From: Flavobacterium sp. CF136
GTDB lineage: Bacteria > Bacteroidota > Bacteroidia > Flavobacteriales > Flavobacteriaceae
Direction of reading: 5' to 3'
Length of the DNA: 64,000 nt
Assembly: GCF_000282055.1 (NCBI RefSeq)
Contig: NZ_AKJZ01000102.1
Location: 52,185 to 116,184 of the forward strand
Shown piece by piece: positions 16,050 through 25,493 of the stretch. The notes below the pieces were generated by a model. The model was not told the DNA's origin. It saw nothing but the letters and a program-made list of their open reading frames with translations, and did no database searches. Made by a program: the position numbers and the translations under genes. Position 1 is the stretch's first letter; every line of letters starts with the position of its first letter.

Positions 16050-17450
16050 TTATATCAACTGATATTCCGGCAACTTTGTGATATAATTAAACAAACGAAC
16101 AACTGCATAATTGGCATTAGGATTTTTTGGGTCAAAATCATATTTAAGCAAATTTTCCATGTCTTTCTGCATCGATTCATTTACAGTAAATAATAACCTG
16201 TTGGATAGTTCGGTAATGATGGTTTTATTATTTCCGTCAGAATCATATTTTACCTTGACCTCTCTTTTTTCTAATTCCCTTTTCGGCTTCGGATTATCTT
16301 CACTCATCATATTATTGATTATTTTTTTTGAAAGACTCCGCCCGCTGCACAATAAATCTGAAGTGTTATTTCGCTGCAAATAGACCTGCGAAGTCAGCCA
16401 TGAATTACCTCCATCCCAGCCTTTCACATTAACCTGATTATACAAATCCATTCCTTGCTGCTTTAGAAAGGCAACAATCATTGTTTCATCATAATCTTTC
16501 AATTGCAATTCATCAATAAGCTGTGAGATATAAACCAAAGGGTCTTTGATTTTATTGCCCGAAATATCCTTAGCATATTCTTCGGTAAAAATTTTAGTAA
16601 GCAACGGTTCGATTTCAAAATTTACTTTTCTGAAATAATCGCCATAATATTTAACCAATTCTTCTGATGGATTATCATAAAGAAACCACTTCAGGATTTT
16701 TCGGGTAATCAAATAGGGAATGTTTTTTTGTTCGAAAATAATATCAACCAAATCATCGGCTTTCCAGTTTCCTGTTCTTCCGAAATAGGTTTTATTGCTG
16801 TTATCTTCTGAATTTTTTCTGTAAACTGCACCTTCATCACCATAATTTAGTCCTGCAAGAGCTCTTGCTCCATTTTTAATATCGTCTTCGGTATAATTCC
16901 CGATTCCGATGGTGAACAGTTCCAGTAATTCACGGCTTAGGTTTTCGTTGATTTTGCCTTTTTTATTATCGACATTATCCAGATATTTGACCATAGCATT
17001 CGATTTTACGATCTTTTTGGTCAGTTCCTTGAAATTTCCAAAGGCATTTTCACGTAAAATCATGTTGTGCTGGTAAATCCAGTAATTGATTTTTACTTTT
17101 TGTGAAGTCGAAACAAAATGATTGTGCCAAAAACAAACCATTTTTTCACGTAACGGAAATTCGTCGGTTTGCATTTTTGCAATCCACCATTTTTTTAATT
17201 CGATTGTGGAATAAAGTTCTTTTTTTAAGATTTTCTTTTTCTCTTCTGAATCTAAATTTTTTATTGATTCCCGTAAAACTTTAAGTTCAGCAACCGTTTT
17301 GGGATCATCTTGTAAAAAAGCAGGAAGTTCTTTATCAAACTTTGAATCATAAGATCGCTTTAGAAATTTTTCTAATCCTATTTTTTCAATTTTAGCGGCT
17401 TCCTTTCCGGAGAAGCCTAATCGTAACGACCAAAGATTACTTTTTTTCAT
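16050..17450 (-). CDS. DUF1800 family protein
   Basis: 466 residues, typical family length, no obvious signal peptide. Recognisable stretches are LRLGFSGKEAAKIEK at the N-terminus, the WWIAKMQTDEFPLREKMVCFWHNHFVS stretch (about residues 88-114), NENLSRELLELFTIG, GWDGGNSWLTS and a conserved Asn-Leu-rich C-terminus. The family is functionally uncharacterised and almost always lies next to a DUF1501 gene, as here. Probably the first gene of a two-gene operon. ATG at 17450 is the natural start (MKKSNLWSLRLGF). Confidence 0.9.
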   Translation of the reverse strand: MKKSNLWSLRLGFSGKEAAKIEKIGLEKFLKRSYDSKFDKELPAFLQDDPKTVAELKVLRESIKNLDSEEKKKILKKELYSTIELKKWWIAKMQTDEFPLREKMVCFWHNHFVSTSQKVKINYWIYQHNMILRENAFGNFKELTKKIVKSNAMVKYLDNVDNKKGKINENLSRELLELFTIGIGNYTEDDIKNGARALAGLNYGDEGAVYRKNSEDNSNKTYFGRTGNWKADDLVDIIFEQKNIPYLITRKILKWFLYDNPSEELVKYYGDYFRKVNFEIEPLLTKIFTEEYAKDISGNKIKDPLVYISQLIDELQLKDYDETMIVAFLKQQGMDLYNQVNVKGWDGGNSWLTSQVYLQRNNTSDLLCSGRSLSKKIINNMMSEDNPKPKRELEKREVKVKYDSDGNNKTIITELSNRLLFTVNESMQKDMENLLKYDFDPKNPNANYAVVRLFNYITKLPEYQLI

Positions 17451-17635
17451 AAAATTAAGAATTATTTAAGAATAAGACTTTGGATTTTTGAAAAGGTTTA
17501 ATTGAAGGAAGGTTCTGAGGTTCTTAGTTGCTAAGATTCTAAGATTTTAAAAGTCTTTGATAATCGTTAAAACGAAAACTTCTTATGAAATATTGTCATT
17601 TCGAAGAATCTAGAATTTTCACAAATAGAATCTGT

Positions 17636-17902
17636 TTAAGTTAGAAACTCATCTATAAAATGCTTTGCCATATCTAAATAAAGATAATAATTACCAGTTT
17701 TCTTTTGCTGGTCTTGTGAATAAAGCTCTAATTTTATTTTAATACAAGGAGTTGGAATGAATTCATGATCAACTACTATTGAAATTGATTTTGGAATAAT
17801 TGAATCTGCTTCTTTAAATTCATCTTCAATGTTATTATAATATTGGATAGCAAGATTATAAAACTCTTCTTTGTTTTCAACAATGTTTTTATGTAAATCC
17901 AT
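17636..17902 (-). CDS. Small hypothetical protein
   Basis: 88 residues, acidic to neutral, no signal peptide or membrane segment. I do not recognise a family. Predicted mixed alpha/beta, with an Asn/Tyr-rich N-terminal helix (LAIQYYNNIEDEFKEAD), a central beta segment (ISIVVDHEF) and a C-terminal helix ending in LDMAKHFIDEFLT. It stands alone between the DUF1800 gene and nrdA, with copy 3 of the structured repeat 39 nt upstream of its start. The good ATG and ordinary composition favour a real gene. Confidence 0.55.
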   Translation of the reverse strand: MDLHKNIVENKEEFYNLAIQYYNNIEDEFKEADSIIPKSISIVVDHEFIPTPCIKIKLELYSQDQQKKTGNYYLYLDMAKHFIDEFLT

Positions 17903-17941
17903 TTAATTATTTTATAAGTTTCTTTGAAAAATGAATCTCAC

Positions 17942-18021
17942 TAGCCCCGATTGAAGTAGAAATCCTTTTTATTTTTTCTTTAAAAATAAAAAGATTGCAA
18001 CAGAAAGCGGGAAATAGCTCC
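17942..18021 (+). repeat. 80-nt interspersed structured repeat, copy 3
   Basis: Same arms as copies 1 and 2 (TAGCCCCGATTGAAGTAGAA on the left, AGCGGGAAATAGCTCC on the right), but the central palindrome has an unrelated sequence: TTTTTATTTTT paired with AAAAATAAAAA, 11 bp, in place of the GTGCCG/CGGCAC stem. It lies in the 209-nt gap between the nrdA stop codon and the small hypothetical gene. Confidence 0.85.
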
Positions 18022-18111
18022 TAAAAAAAAGCAGCTATCATTACAATAACTGCTTTATATACTAAGAATAAATCTTTTCTCTTTATTCTATCTTCTTTTC
18101 TCTAAAAAAAA

Positions 18112-20502
18112 TTAAGACCCACACATCTCACAATCCTCAGGATCTGCAGCTTGTGCTTTTAGCAACATCGCTTTGTAATCCTCAACACTGATTTCTTCAG
18201 TTTCTGCGACTAATGATGGAACTTCTTCTTTTTTATCGTTGTTTAATGTGAACTTAATCGCATCAACTGCTGATTTCGTTCTCAAGTAATACATCCCTGT
18301 TTTTAAACCGGATTGCCAGGCGTAGAAATGCATTGACGTTAGTTTAGAATAGTTGGCATCCTGCATGAACAAGTTCAATGATTGCGATTGGTCAATGAAA
18401 TATCCTCTTTGACGAGACATATCGATAATATCCTTCATTGACATTTCCCAAACTGTTTTATATAGTTCTTTCAAGTCTTGCGGAATCACATCAATGTTTT
18501 GAACTGATCCGTTATGACGCATGATTTCCTGTTTCAAAGTCTCGTTCCATAAACCTCTTTCTACCAAGTCATGAAGTAAATGTTTGTTTACTACGATGAA
18601 TTCTCCGGACAATACACGACGTGTGTAAATGTTTGATGTATACGGCTCAAAAGCTTCGTTGTTTCCTAAAATTTGTGAAGTCGAAGCAGTTGGCATTGGC
18701 GCCACTAATAATGAGTTACGAACTCCGTGCTCTACAACCTCTTTTCTTAATGAAGCCCAGTCCCAACGACCGGATAATTCTTCATCTTTCATTCCCCACA
18801 TATTGTATTGGAATTCTCCTTTAGACATTGGAGAACCTTCAAATGTAGAATATGGTCCTTCTTCTTTTGCCATTTCCATAGAAGCGGTTACAGCTGCGAA
18901 GTATAAAGTTTCGAAAATTTCCTGGTTTAATGCTTTAGCTTCGTCGCTTGTAAACGGTAAACGCAACATGATGAAAGCATCTGCCAAACCTTGTACTCCC
19001 AATCCTACCGGACGGTGACGCATGTTAGAGTTTTCAGCTTCTTTTACCGGATAATAGTTTCTGTCGATTACTTTGTTCAGATTACGTGTTACACGTTTAG
19101 TAACATTGTAAAGTGCCTGATGATCAAATTTTCCGTTTTCGATAAACATTGGTAACGAAATAGAAGCCAGGTTACAAACTGCGATTTCATCTTTAGAAGT
19201 GTACTCCATAATCTCAGTACACAAGTTAGAAGAACGAATTGTTCCTAAATTCTTGTGGTTCGATTTACGGTTTGCTGCATCTTTGTACAACATGTATGGC
19301 GTTCCGGTTTCGATTTGTGATTCAAGGATTTTCTCCCATAATTCACGTGCACGAATAGTTTTTCTACCTTTTCCTCTAAATTCATAATCCATATATAATG
19401 CTTCGAATTCCTCTCCGTATACATCATATAATCCAGGACATTCGTTCGGACACATTAAGGTCCACGTTGTATCTTCCTGTACACGTTTCATAAATAAATC
19501 TGAAGTCCACATCGCGAAGAATAAATCTCTCGCACGCATTTCTTCCTTACCTGTATTTTTCTTCAAATCCAAAAATTCAAAGATATCAGCATGCCAGGTT
19601 TCGATATAAATCGCAAAACTTCCTTTACGTTTTCCACCACCCTGATCTACGTAACGAGCCGTATCGTTGAATACCCTCAACATCGGAACGATTCCGTTTG
19701 AAGTTCCGTTTGTACCGCGGATATAAGATCCTGTTGCACGCACGTTATGAATAGAAAGGCCTATTCCTCCCGCTGATTGTGAGATTTTAGCCGTTTGTTT
19801 TAAAGTATCGTAAATTCCGTCAATACTGTCATCCTGCATTGCCAAAAGGAAACAAGAAGACATTTGAGGTTTTGGGGTTCCCGCATTGAACAACGTTGGT
19901 GTTGCATGCGTGAAATACTTTTTAGACATTAAATCGTAAGTTTCAATTACCGATTTTAAATCATCTAAGTGAATCCCAACCGAAACACGCATCAACATAT
20001 GTTGTGGTCTTTCGACGATTTTACCGTTTATTTTGAGTAAATACGAACGCTCCAAGGTTTTAAATCCGAAGTAATCGTAATTGAAATCTCTTGTATAAAT
20101 GATATGAGAATCTAAGAAAGCTGCATTTTCCTGAATCACTTTGAATACCTCATCCGAAAGCAATGGTGCATCCTGACCATTTCTTGGATTTACGTAATGA
20201 TACATATCTTTCATCGTTTCTGAAAACGACTTTTTAGTATTAGAGTGTAGGTTTGAAATTGCCACACGAGCTGCCAATTGCGCATAATCAGGATGTGCAA
20301 TAGTCATCGATGCCGCCGTTTCTGCCGCAAGATTATCTAATTCAGATGTAGAAACTCCGTCATACAATCCTTCGATAACACGCATGGCTACCTTAACAGG
20401 ATCTACGAGCTCATTAAGCCCGTAACACAATTTTTTGATTCTTTCTGTAATCTTATCAAACATTACCGGCTCTTTATGGCCATCTCTTTTTACTACATAC
20501 AT
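18112..20502 (-). CDS. nrdA: Ribonucleoside-diphosphate reductase, alpha subunit (class Ia)
   Basis: 796 residues. The large subunit reduces NDPs to dNDPs using a radical supplied by NrdB. It has an N-terminal ATP-cone (about 1-90; VVKRDGHKEPVMFDKI), then the ten-stranded barrel with the active-site cysteines in MSSCFLLAM and SNLCTEI, the radical-transfer tyrosines in YYLRTKSA, and the C-terminal redox pair in CEMCGS that interacts with thioredoxin. The ATP-cone indicates dATP-sensitive allosteric control. It lies downstream of nrdB with a 285-nt spacer (20503-20787) that shows no gene or convincing structure. Confidence 0.97.
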   Translation of the reverse strand: MYVVKRDGHKEPVMFDKITERIKKLCYGLNELVDPVKVAMRVIEGLYDGVSTSELDNLAAETAASMTIAHPDYAQLAARVAISNLHSNTKKSFSETMKDMYHYVNPRNGQDAPLLSDEVFKVIQENAAFLDSHIIYTRDFNYDYFGFKTLERSYLLKINGKIVERPQHMLMRVSVGIHLDDLKSVIETYDLMSKKYFTHATPTLFNAGTPKPQMSSCFLLAMQDDSIDGIYDTLKQTAKISQSAGGIGLSIHNVRATGSYIRGTNGTSNGIVPMLRVFNDTARYVDQGGGKRKGSFAIYIETWHADIFEFLDLKKNTGKEEMRARDLFFAMWTSDLFMKRVQEDTTWTLMCPNECPGLYDVYGEEFEALYMDYEFRGKGRKTIRARELWEKILESQIETGTPYMLYKDAANRKSNHKNLGTIRSSNLCTEIMEYTSKDEIAVCNLASISLPMFIENGKFDHQALYNVTKRVTRNLNKVIDRNYYPVKEAENSNMRHRPVGLGVQGLADAFIMLRLPFTSDEAKALNQEIFETLYFAAVTASMEMAKEEGPYSTFEGSPMSKGEFQYNMWGMKDEELSGRWDWASLRKEVVEHGVRNSLLVAPMPTASTSQILGNNEAFEPYTSNIYTRRVLSGEFIVVNKHLLHDLVERGLWNETLKQEIMRHNGSVQNIDVIPQDLKELYKTVWEMSMKDIIDMSRQRGYFIDQSQSLNLFMQDANYSKLTSMHFYAWQSGLKTGMYYLRTKSAVDAIKFTLNNDKKEEVPSLVAETEEISVEDYKAMLLKAQAADPEDCEMCGS

Positions 20503-20787
20503 AAGCTTACTTTTTTAGTGTTATTGATAAATGAAAGACACTGGGAAAACGAATTCCAGCACTTAAACATTGTGTGTTTTTAAATTATTTTTTGAGAATA
20601 GTAGGATTCCCATAGTTATTTGCTCTTCAATCTAAAAAACAGATGAAAATTAATTGTAAAAATGTAACCGGATCTACGATTTGGGAAAGAGATCCAATCT
20701 AAAAATTGTCTAGTATAAAAACTTTCGTTTCTTAATTTTATTGTCTTTTTAGTGTTTCGTGGTAGACACTAAAAATTGCTGTGCAAT

Positions 20788-21765
20788 CTAAAAATCTGCA
20801 TCAAATGAAATTTTCTGAGCATCACTGTCAGTATTCATTACTCCTGATTTTTGATACTCGGCAACACGTTTTTCAAAGAAATTGGTTTTTCCCTGAAGAG
20901 AAATCATATCCATAAAATCAAACGGATTCGCTGATCCATAGACACGATCACAACCTAATTCTACTAATAATCTATCAGCAACAAATTCCAAATACTGAGT
21001 CATTAAACCAGCGTTCATCCCTATTAAACTTACCGGAAGAGATTCTGTAACAAATTCTCTTTCAATATCTAACGCATCAACGATGATTTCTTTGATTCTT
21101 TCTTTTGAAACTTTATTTACCAAGTGATGATTATGCAGGTGTACTGCAAAATCACAGTGTACACCTTCATCGCGTGAGATCAATTCATTAGAGAATGTCA
21201 AACCTGGCATTAATCCACGTTTTTTCAACCAATAAATAGAACAAAAAGCACCTGAGAAGAAAATTCCTTCTACAGCAGCAAAAGCAATAAGCCTTTCAGC
21301 AAACGAATCAGATTCAATCCATTTCAAAGCCCATTCCGCTTTTTTCTTAATCGCAGGAAAAACTTCTAAAGCATTAAATAATTCTGCTTTCTCCGCTTCA
21401 TCTTTCACATAAGTATCGATCAACAGAGAATATGTTTCGCTGTGAATATTTTCCATCATGATTTGAAAACCATAGAAAAATTTAGCTTCAGCATATTGCA
21501 CTTCGTTTACAAAATTCTCTGCAAGGTTTTCATTTACGATTCCGTCAGAAGCTGCAAAGAATGCCAAAATATGTTTAATAAAATATCTTTCTTCGTCACT
21601 TAGTTTATTGTTCCAATCTGTCAAATCCTGATGTAAATCGATTTCTTCGGCAGTCCAAAAACTAGCTTCCATTTTTTTATACCATTCCCAAATATCATGA
21701 TGTTTGATTGGAAAAATGACGAAACGGTTCTTGTTTTCTTGCAATATTGGTTCAACTTGTGACAT
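20788..21765 (-). CDS. nrdB: Ribonucleoside-diphosphate reductase, beta subunit
   Basis: 325 residues from ATG 21765 (MSQVEPILQENKNRFVIFP). The frame could be extended to a TTG at 21837, but the extra 24 residues resemble nothing in the family and a weak promoter-like AATCTTTG lies within them, so I prefer the ATG. The di-iron ligands and radical tyrosine region are visible: DLTDWNNKL, NENLAENFVNEVQYAEAKFFYGFQ, ENIHSETYS, AVEGIFFSGAF, RDEGVHCDFA. It makes the tyrosyl/di-metal radical cofactor for NrdA. First gene of the pair. Confidence 0.95.
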   Translation of the reverse strand: MSQVEPILQENKNRFVIFPIKHHDIWEWYKKMEASFWTAEEIDLHQDLTDWNNKLSDEERYFIKHILAFFAASDGIVNENLAENFVNEVQYAEAKFFYGFQIMMENIHSETYSLLIDTYVKDEAEKAELFNALEVFPAIKKKAEWALKWIESDSFAERLIAFAAVEGIFFSGAFCSIYWLKKRGLMPGLTFSNELISRDEGVHCDFAVHLHNHHLVNKVSKERIKEIIVDALDIEREFVTESLPVSLIGMNAGLMTQYLEFVADRLLVELGCDRVYGSANPFDFMDMISLQGKTNFFEKRVAEYQKSGVMNTDSDAQKISFDADF

Positions 21766-22097
21766 TACTGTTTTGTTTAATTTTACTATTGAATCCCCCT
21801 GATTCAGTAGACTACAAAGATTGTCATTTGTTGCCAAAAATAAAAGGCAAACTTATTCACAATCGGGTGTAGTTTTTAACAAAGAGCCAAAAAAAGAATA
21901 TTTTTCACACAATTATTAAATATCTGTAAATGAGATAATTAAAATTAATAAAATCGCTTTAAGCACCGTAAAATATAGGATTATTAAAATAAAAAGCAAG
22001 AATTATTTATTTATTTTTTAAAATTTAAAAACCTCTTATCTGGAATTATTCTTCGCAAATCCCAATGATTTATTACCATCAAAAACAAATACTTTTT

Positions 22098-22667
22098 TTA
22101 AGATTTTTTTAGTTCATCCGCTACTTTCTCAAGTTCCAAATACCAATCTTCGCCAAAGCGGCGGATCAAAGCTTCTTTGACAAATTTGTAAACCGGAACC
22201 TCTAATTCTTTACCTAAAGAACAGGCATCATCGCAAATATCCCATTTATCATAATTCACCGCAGCAAACTCAGTAAAATCTTTTACACGTATAGGATATA
22301 AATGACACGAAACCGGTTTTTTCCAGCTTACGATTCCCTGATTGTAAGCCTGCTCGATTCCACAAAGTGCTGTTTTCCCATCAAAAATAACATATGCGCA
22401 ATCTTTATTGTCAATTAATGGCGTTTCAAGATCGCCATCGGTTCCTTTTACCCAGGTTCCTTGCGCTTCAATGGCTGCAATTCCTTCTTTTCGTAAAAAC
22501 GGTTTCACTTTCGGGTAAATTTCTTCAAGTATTTTAGTTTCTGCTTCACTCAAAGGTGCACCGGCATCTCCGTCAACACAGCAGGCTCCTTTACAAGCTG
22601 ACAAATTGCACACAAATTCTTTTTCAAGAATATCTTCTGAAATAATGGTTTTTCCTAATTGAAACAT
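22098..22667 (-). CDS. DUF3109 family cysteine-rich protein
   Basis: 189 residues, cytoplasmic, no signal peptide. DUF3109 is uncharacterised; the pattern of cysteines (CNLSACKGACCVDGDAG near residue 20, then KDCAY, ALCGIEQ, PVSCHLYPIR and ICDDACSLG) suggests metal or Fe-S cluster binding. Single gene upstream of nrdB on the same strand, with a divergent promoter region (257 nt) to MarC. Whether it serves ribonucleotide reductase is not shown. Confidence 0.85.
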   Translation of the reverse strand: MFQLGKTIISEDILEKEFVCNLSACKGACCVDGDAGAPLSEAETKILEEIYPKVKPFLRKEGIAAIEAQGTWVKGTDGDLETPLIDNKDCAYVIFDGKTALCGIEQAYNQGIVSWKKPVSCHLYPIRVKDFTEFAAVNYDKWDICDDACSLGKELEVPVYKFVKEALIRRFGEDWYLELEKVADELKKS

Positions 22668-22924
22668 GATAATTAAAATACTGAATTTATAAAGTACAAA
22701 GATAGTTAATCTATCTCAGATGTCTGTGAGATAAATTCAGCACAGACAATCTTCCTATTCTGCTTACGAATTAATAAAAGAAATTACCAAATGTTACAAA
22801 TAGTATTTTTTTAATCAAAAAAACATGTTTTTATAACAAAAATACTTGGTAAGATTCAAAACAATAAAAAGCCCTAACTTTATTATTTACCTTTACACAT
22901 CTTTAACCTCTAAATAAAAAAAGC

Positions 22925-23503
22925 ATGTTAGAAATTGATTTTAAGGAGATTATCACTGTCGGGATGGTACTTTTTGCAGTAATAGATATCGTAGGATCTA
23001 TTCCGATTATCGTAAACCTGAGAGCAAAAGTAGGCCACATCGAATCGGAGAAAGCTTCTATTGTTGCCGGAGTGATTATGATTGTTTTTCTTTTTGTCGG
23101 AGAAGGTTTATTGAATATTATAGGCATCGATGTACATTCGTTTGCTGTTGCAGGTTCCTTTGTACTTTTTTTCCTTGCTTTGGAAATGATTTTAGGAATC
23201 CGGATTTACCGTGACGAAGAGCCCGGATCGGCTTCTATCGTTCCATTAGCTTTTCCTTTAATTGCAGGAGCTGGAACAATGACTACTTTACTTTCTTTAC
23301 GTTCTCAATTTCACACCATCAATATCATTATTGCCATTTTATTGAATATTATCTTAGTTTATATCGTTTTAAAATCATCAAAAAAAATTGAAACATTATT
23401 AGGAGAAAATGGACTTGGTGTGGTTCGCAAGACATTTGGAGTAATACTTTTGGCAATTGCTGTTAAATTATTCGCTGCTAATGTTAAAGGTTTGTTCGTC
23501 TAA
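22925..23503 (+). CDS. MarC family integral membrane protein
   Basis: 192 residues with six predicted membrane segments. MarC/UPF0056 proteins are inner-membrane proteins of unresolved transport function. Visible: FAVIDIVGSIPIIVNL in the first helix, the FFLALEMILGI helix, the conserved PLAFPLIAGAGTMTT loop and KLFAANVKGLF at the C-terminus. It starts a rightward group with the two small genes that follow. A TACCTTTAC sequence upstream (about 22890) resembles a -7 element but is unproven. Confidence 0.9.
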   Translation: MLEIDFKEIITVGMVLFAVIDIVGSIPIIVNLRAKVGHIESEKASIVAGVIMIVFLFVGEGLLNIIGIDVHSFAVAGSFVLFFLALEMILGIRIYRDEEPGSASIVPLAFPLIAGAGTMTTLLSLRSQFHTINIIIAILLNIILVYIVLKSSKKIETLLGENGLGVVRKTFGVILLAIAVKLFAANVKGLFV

Positions 23504-23609
23504 CAGATATTTTTATAAATTTACAGCCATAAAATTTCTAAAATACAGTTGAGCAACGATTTATACTGATCAACTTTACTTTATTATTTTAGACAAAATA
23601 AACAACCTT

Positions 23610-23810
23610 ATGAAAATCTTTACTTCCATCTTAGTGCTTTTGGCATTAGCTTTAATTGTTTTCAACATCACTTTACTTGATTTCAAAAACCCTTTTCAGG
23701 GAGACAGTATTGTTGCTTTTATTGGAATAGCAGCTTCATTCTGTGCCGTTTTAATTCTTTTGATTTTTAGAATTTCCAAAAAAATTGAAGAAAAAACAAA
23801 TGGCAGATAA
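23610..23810 (+). CDS. Small two-helix membrane protein
   Basis: 66 residues with two hydrophobic segments (about 4-24 and 34-53) and a short basic tail (RISKKIEEKTNGR). No family recognised with certainty. It ends 3 nt before the flavoprotein ATG, so the two are very probably co-translated and may act together at the inner membrane. Confidence 0.75.
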   Translation: MKIFTSILVLLALALIVFNITLLDFKNPFQGDSIVAFIGIAASFCAVLILLIFRISKKIEEKTNGR

Positions 23811-23813
23811 TTT

Positions 23814-24419
23814 ATGTTTGATGTTTTAGTAATTGGAGGAGGCGTTTCAGGCATGTCTTGTGCTCTCGTTTTAGGATCTGCCAAAAACAAAGCTTTTGTT
23901 ACCGATAAAAAAATCGGAATTTTTACCCACCAAAAAAATTCTTCTTTACAGGAAGCTATTTTTTACAATACCTATGGTATAACTCCAGGTAAATTAGGTT
24001 CAGAATTACTGACTGAAAGCACACAGCATTTAGCCGAAAGTTATCCGCATATTTCTCAGATTCCAAATGAGAAAGTAATTAAAGTGGAAGGAACCTATCC
24101 TGAATTTACTGTAATTACCAACAAAAATTCATACAAAACGAAAAGTATCGTCATCGGAATTGGTTCTGCCAATACTTTTGACATCGAAGGTTTAATGCAA
24201 TATGTTGAACCGCATAAAAAAGCGCTTCCTGAAAAACAACGTATTCAACTCAAAAACGATGACCATAAAGTAGCTGATGGCATTTATGTTGTTGGAACTT
24301 TGGCGGGCTGGAGAAGTCAATTGGCTATTGCTGCCGGAAGTGGTGCTGCAGTTGCCACGGATATTTTGACTTTATGGAACAATGGTGTGCAGACTCATGT
24401 ACACGATAGTATTCGATAG
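23814..24419 (+). CDS. Small FAD-dependent oxidoreductase
   Basis: 201 residues. The N-terminus is a Rossmann FAD-binding motif (VLVIGGGVSGMSCALVLGS) and the C-terminus carries the second FAD contact, DGIYVVGTLAGWRSQLAIAAGSGAAVA, as in thioredoxin-reductase-like proteins. It is far shorter than thioredoxin reductase (about 310), lacks a CxxC redox pair, and apparently lacks the NADPH domain. Redox partner and substrate are unknown. Downstream it converges with a leftward membrane gene only 4 nt away. Confidence 0.82.
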   Translation: MFDVLVIGGGVSGMSCALVLGSAKNKAFVTDKKIGIFTHQKNSSLQEAIFYNTYGITPGKLGSELLTESTQHLAESYPHISQIPNEKVIKVEGTYPEFTVITNKNSYKTKSIVIGIGSANTFDIEGLMQYVEPHKKALPEKQRIQLKNDDHKVADGIYVVGTLAGWRSQLAIAAGSGAAVATDILTLWNNGVQTHVHDSIR

Positions 24420-24423
24420 ATTA

Positions 24424-24738
24424 TCACAAAAAGAAAAACACAAATACTCCAAATAAAGCCACTAAAATTACTGGAACTGACGCCTTAACCGCCAATTCCC
24501 TTAGCGTGCTTACATTTATATCTTTCAATATTATTTTATCAACAAGAAAATTAATAATCAGCAATATGATTACTCCAATTAGCCCGATAATTGAAACACT
24601 TAAAAAGCGATATATAAGTGAAAAAGGCAGCTCATTAATTAATTGCATTTTTTGCTCATAACTACCAAGAGAGAAAATACTCAAAAAACCAGTAATTACT
24701 GTTATAATAAAAATAAAAAAAGTATTTACTATTCTCAA
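24424..24738 (-). CDS. Hypothetical three-helix membrane protein
   Basis: 104 residues beginning with TTG, which is preceded at good spacing by CAGGAAG, a Shine-Dalgarno-like sequence. No ATG would keep the first membrane helix. Three hydrophobic segments (about 5-23, 45-66 and 87-103). Unknown family. It follows the small lipoprotein gene after 10 nt and is the last gene of the leftward group starting with HupE. Confidence 0.6.
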   Translation of the reverse strand: MRIVNTFFIFIITVITGFLSIFSLGSYEQKMQLINELPFSLIYRFLSVSIIGLIGVIILLIINFLVDKIILKDINVSTLRELAVKASVPVILVALFGVFVFFFL

Positions 24739-24748
24739 AACTTCCTGT

Positions 24749-25060
24749 TTATTTGACCGAAATAATCTCTTTTACCTTAATATGTTTCTCTGTATCTGTT
24801 TTCCAGATTTCTCCTTTTAAAGTTACTTCTTCACCTTCTTTCAATTGTTTGTAGTTTTGAGGTCCGCCTACATTAACAATACTGATTGTTGCAAAATAAA
24901 CTTCCTTGTTATCAGTAGCAATTTTAGCTGTATAACCGTCTTTTCCTGATTCTATCGATTCAACTTTTCCTGAAACTGTATTTTTATCTTTCATACAAGC
25001 GCATGAAACTACAAAAACCATTAAAATGAACAGTAAACTTATTTTTTTTAGATTTTTCAT
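24749..25060 (-). CDS. Small lipoprotein with an OB-like domain
   Basis: 103 residues from ATG 25060. The signal peptide ends with a lipobox at FVVSC (lipidated Cys20), followed by CMKDKNTVSGKVES. The mature part looks like a small beta-barrel (VSGKVESIESG, VTLKGEIW, HIKVKEIISV), in outline like an OB-fold, but I do not assign a family. Probably anchored in the envelope. Co-directional with an NTF2-like gene upstream (55-nt gap) and a membrane protein downstream. Confidence 0.8.
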   Translation of the reverse strand: MKNLKKISLLFILMVFVVSCACMKDKNTVSGKVESIESGKDGYTAKIATDNKEVYFATISIVNVGGPQNYKQLKEGEEVTLKGEIWKTDTEKHIKVKEIISVK

Positions 25061-25115
25061 GTTTTGACTTATTATTAACAACCTTTAAGCATTCTTTTAA
25101 ATTATAATTAGTTGC

Positions 25116-25481
25116 TTAATGTAACTGGACACAACTTCCTCCAATCACTTTTAAATTTTCTTCAAATCGTTTCCAGACTCTAACGTAACGAAAAGTTCCT
25201 TCTAACGGATTATCATCATATTTCCCCTTCAGTAAAACCGTTACACAAACTACAGCGGAATCTCCAATTACTTTTATTATTTGATCAAAAGCTTCGAGTG
25301 CATGAATATTCATTTTACCGGAACGATATGCTTTTAAATCAAACTCTTTGGTAATGGTTTGTCCATCCGGTAAATTGAAAAGCAAATCATCGTGCAATAG
25401 CTTTTCTAAAACGAAAACATCTGAATTTTTAATTGCAGTTAAAAGTTCAATTTCTGCATTTACAACGGTTTCTATCTTCAT
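25116..25481 (-). CDS. NTF2-like / DUF4440 family protein
   Basis: 121 residues, no signal peptide. The pattern ETVVNAEIELLTAIKNSDVFVLEKLLHDDLLF, then FRYVRVWKR and LKVIGGSCVQL, matches the SnoaL/DUF4440 cone fold. Such proteins are small-molecule binding or enzymatic modules of varied function; no catalytic residues can be assigned. It follows the S41 protease gene after 12 nt, so is likely co-transcribed. Confidence 0.8.
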   Translation of the reverse strand: MKIETVVNAEIELLTAIKNSDVFVLEKLLHDDLLFNLPDGQTITKEFDLKAYRSGKMNIHALEAFDQIIKVIGDSAVVCVTVLLKGKYDDNPLEGTFRYVRVWKRFEENLKVIGGSCVQLH

Positions 25482-25493
25482 TTTTAAAAAAAA

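Noticed and set aside
21766..21837. N-terminal extension of NrdB from a TTG
   Set aside because: The 24 extra residues are unlike NrdB and overlap a promoter-like sequence; the ATG at 21765 gives the usual start.
21838..21900. NrdR box upstream of nrdB
   Set aside because: Only a loose match (ACACCCGATTGTGAAT) and no second box; not enough to claim.
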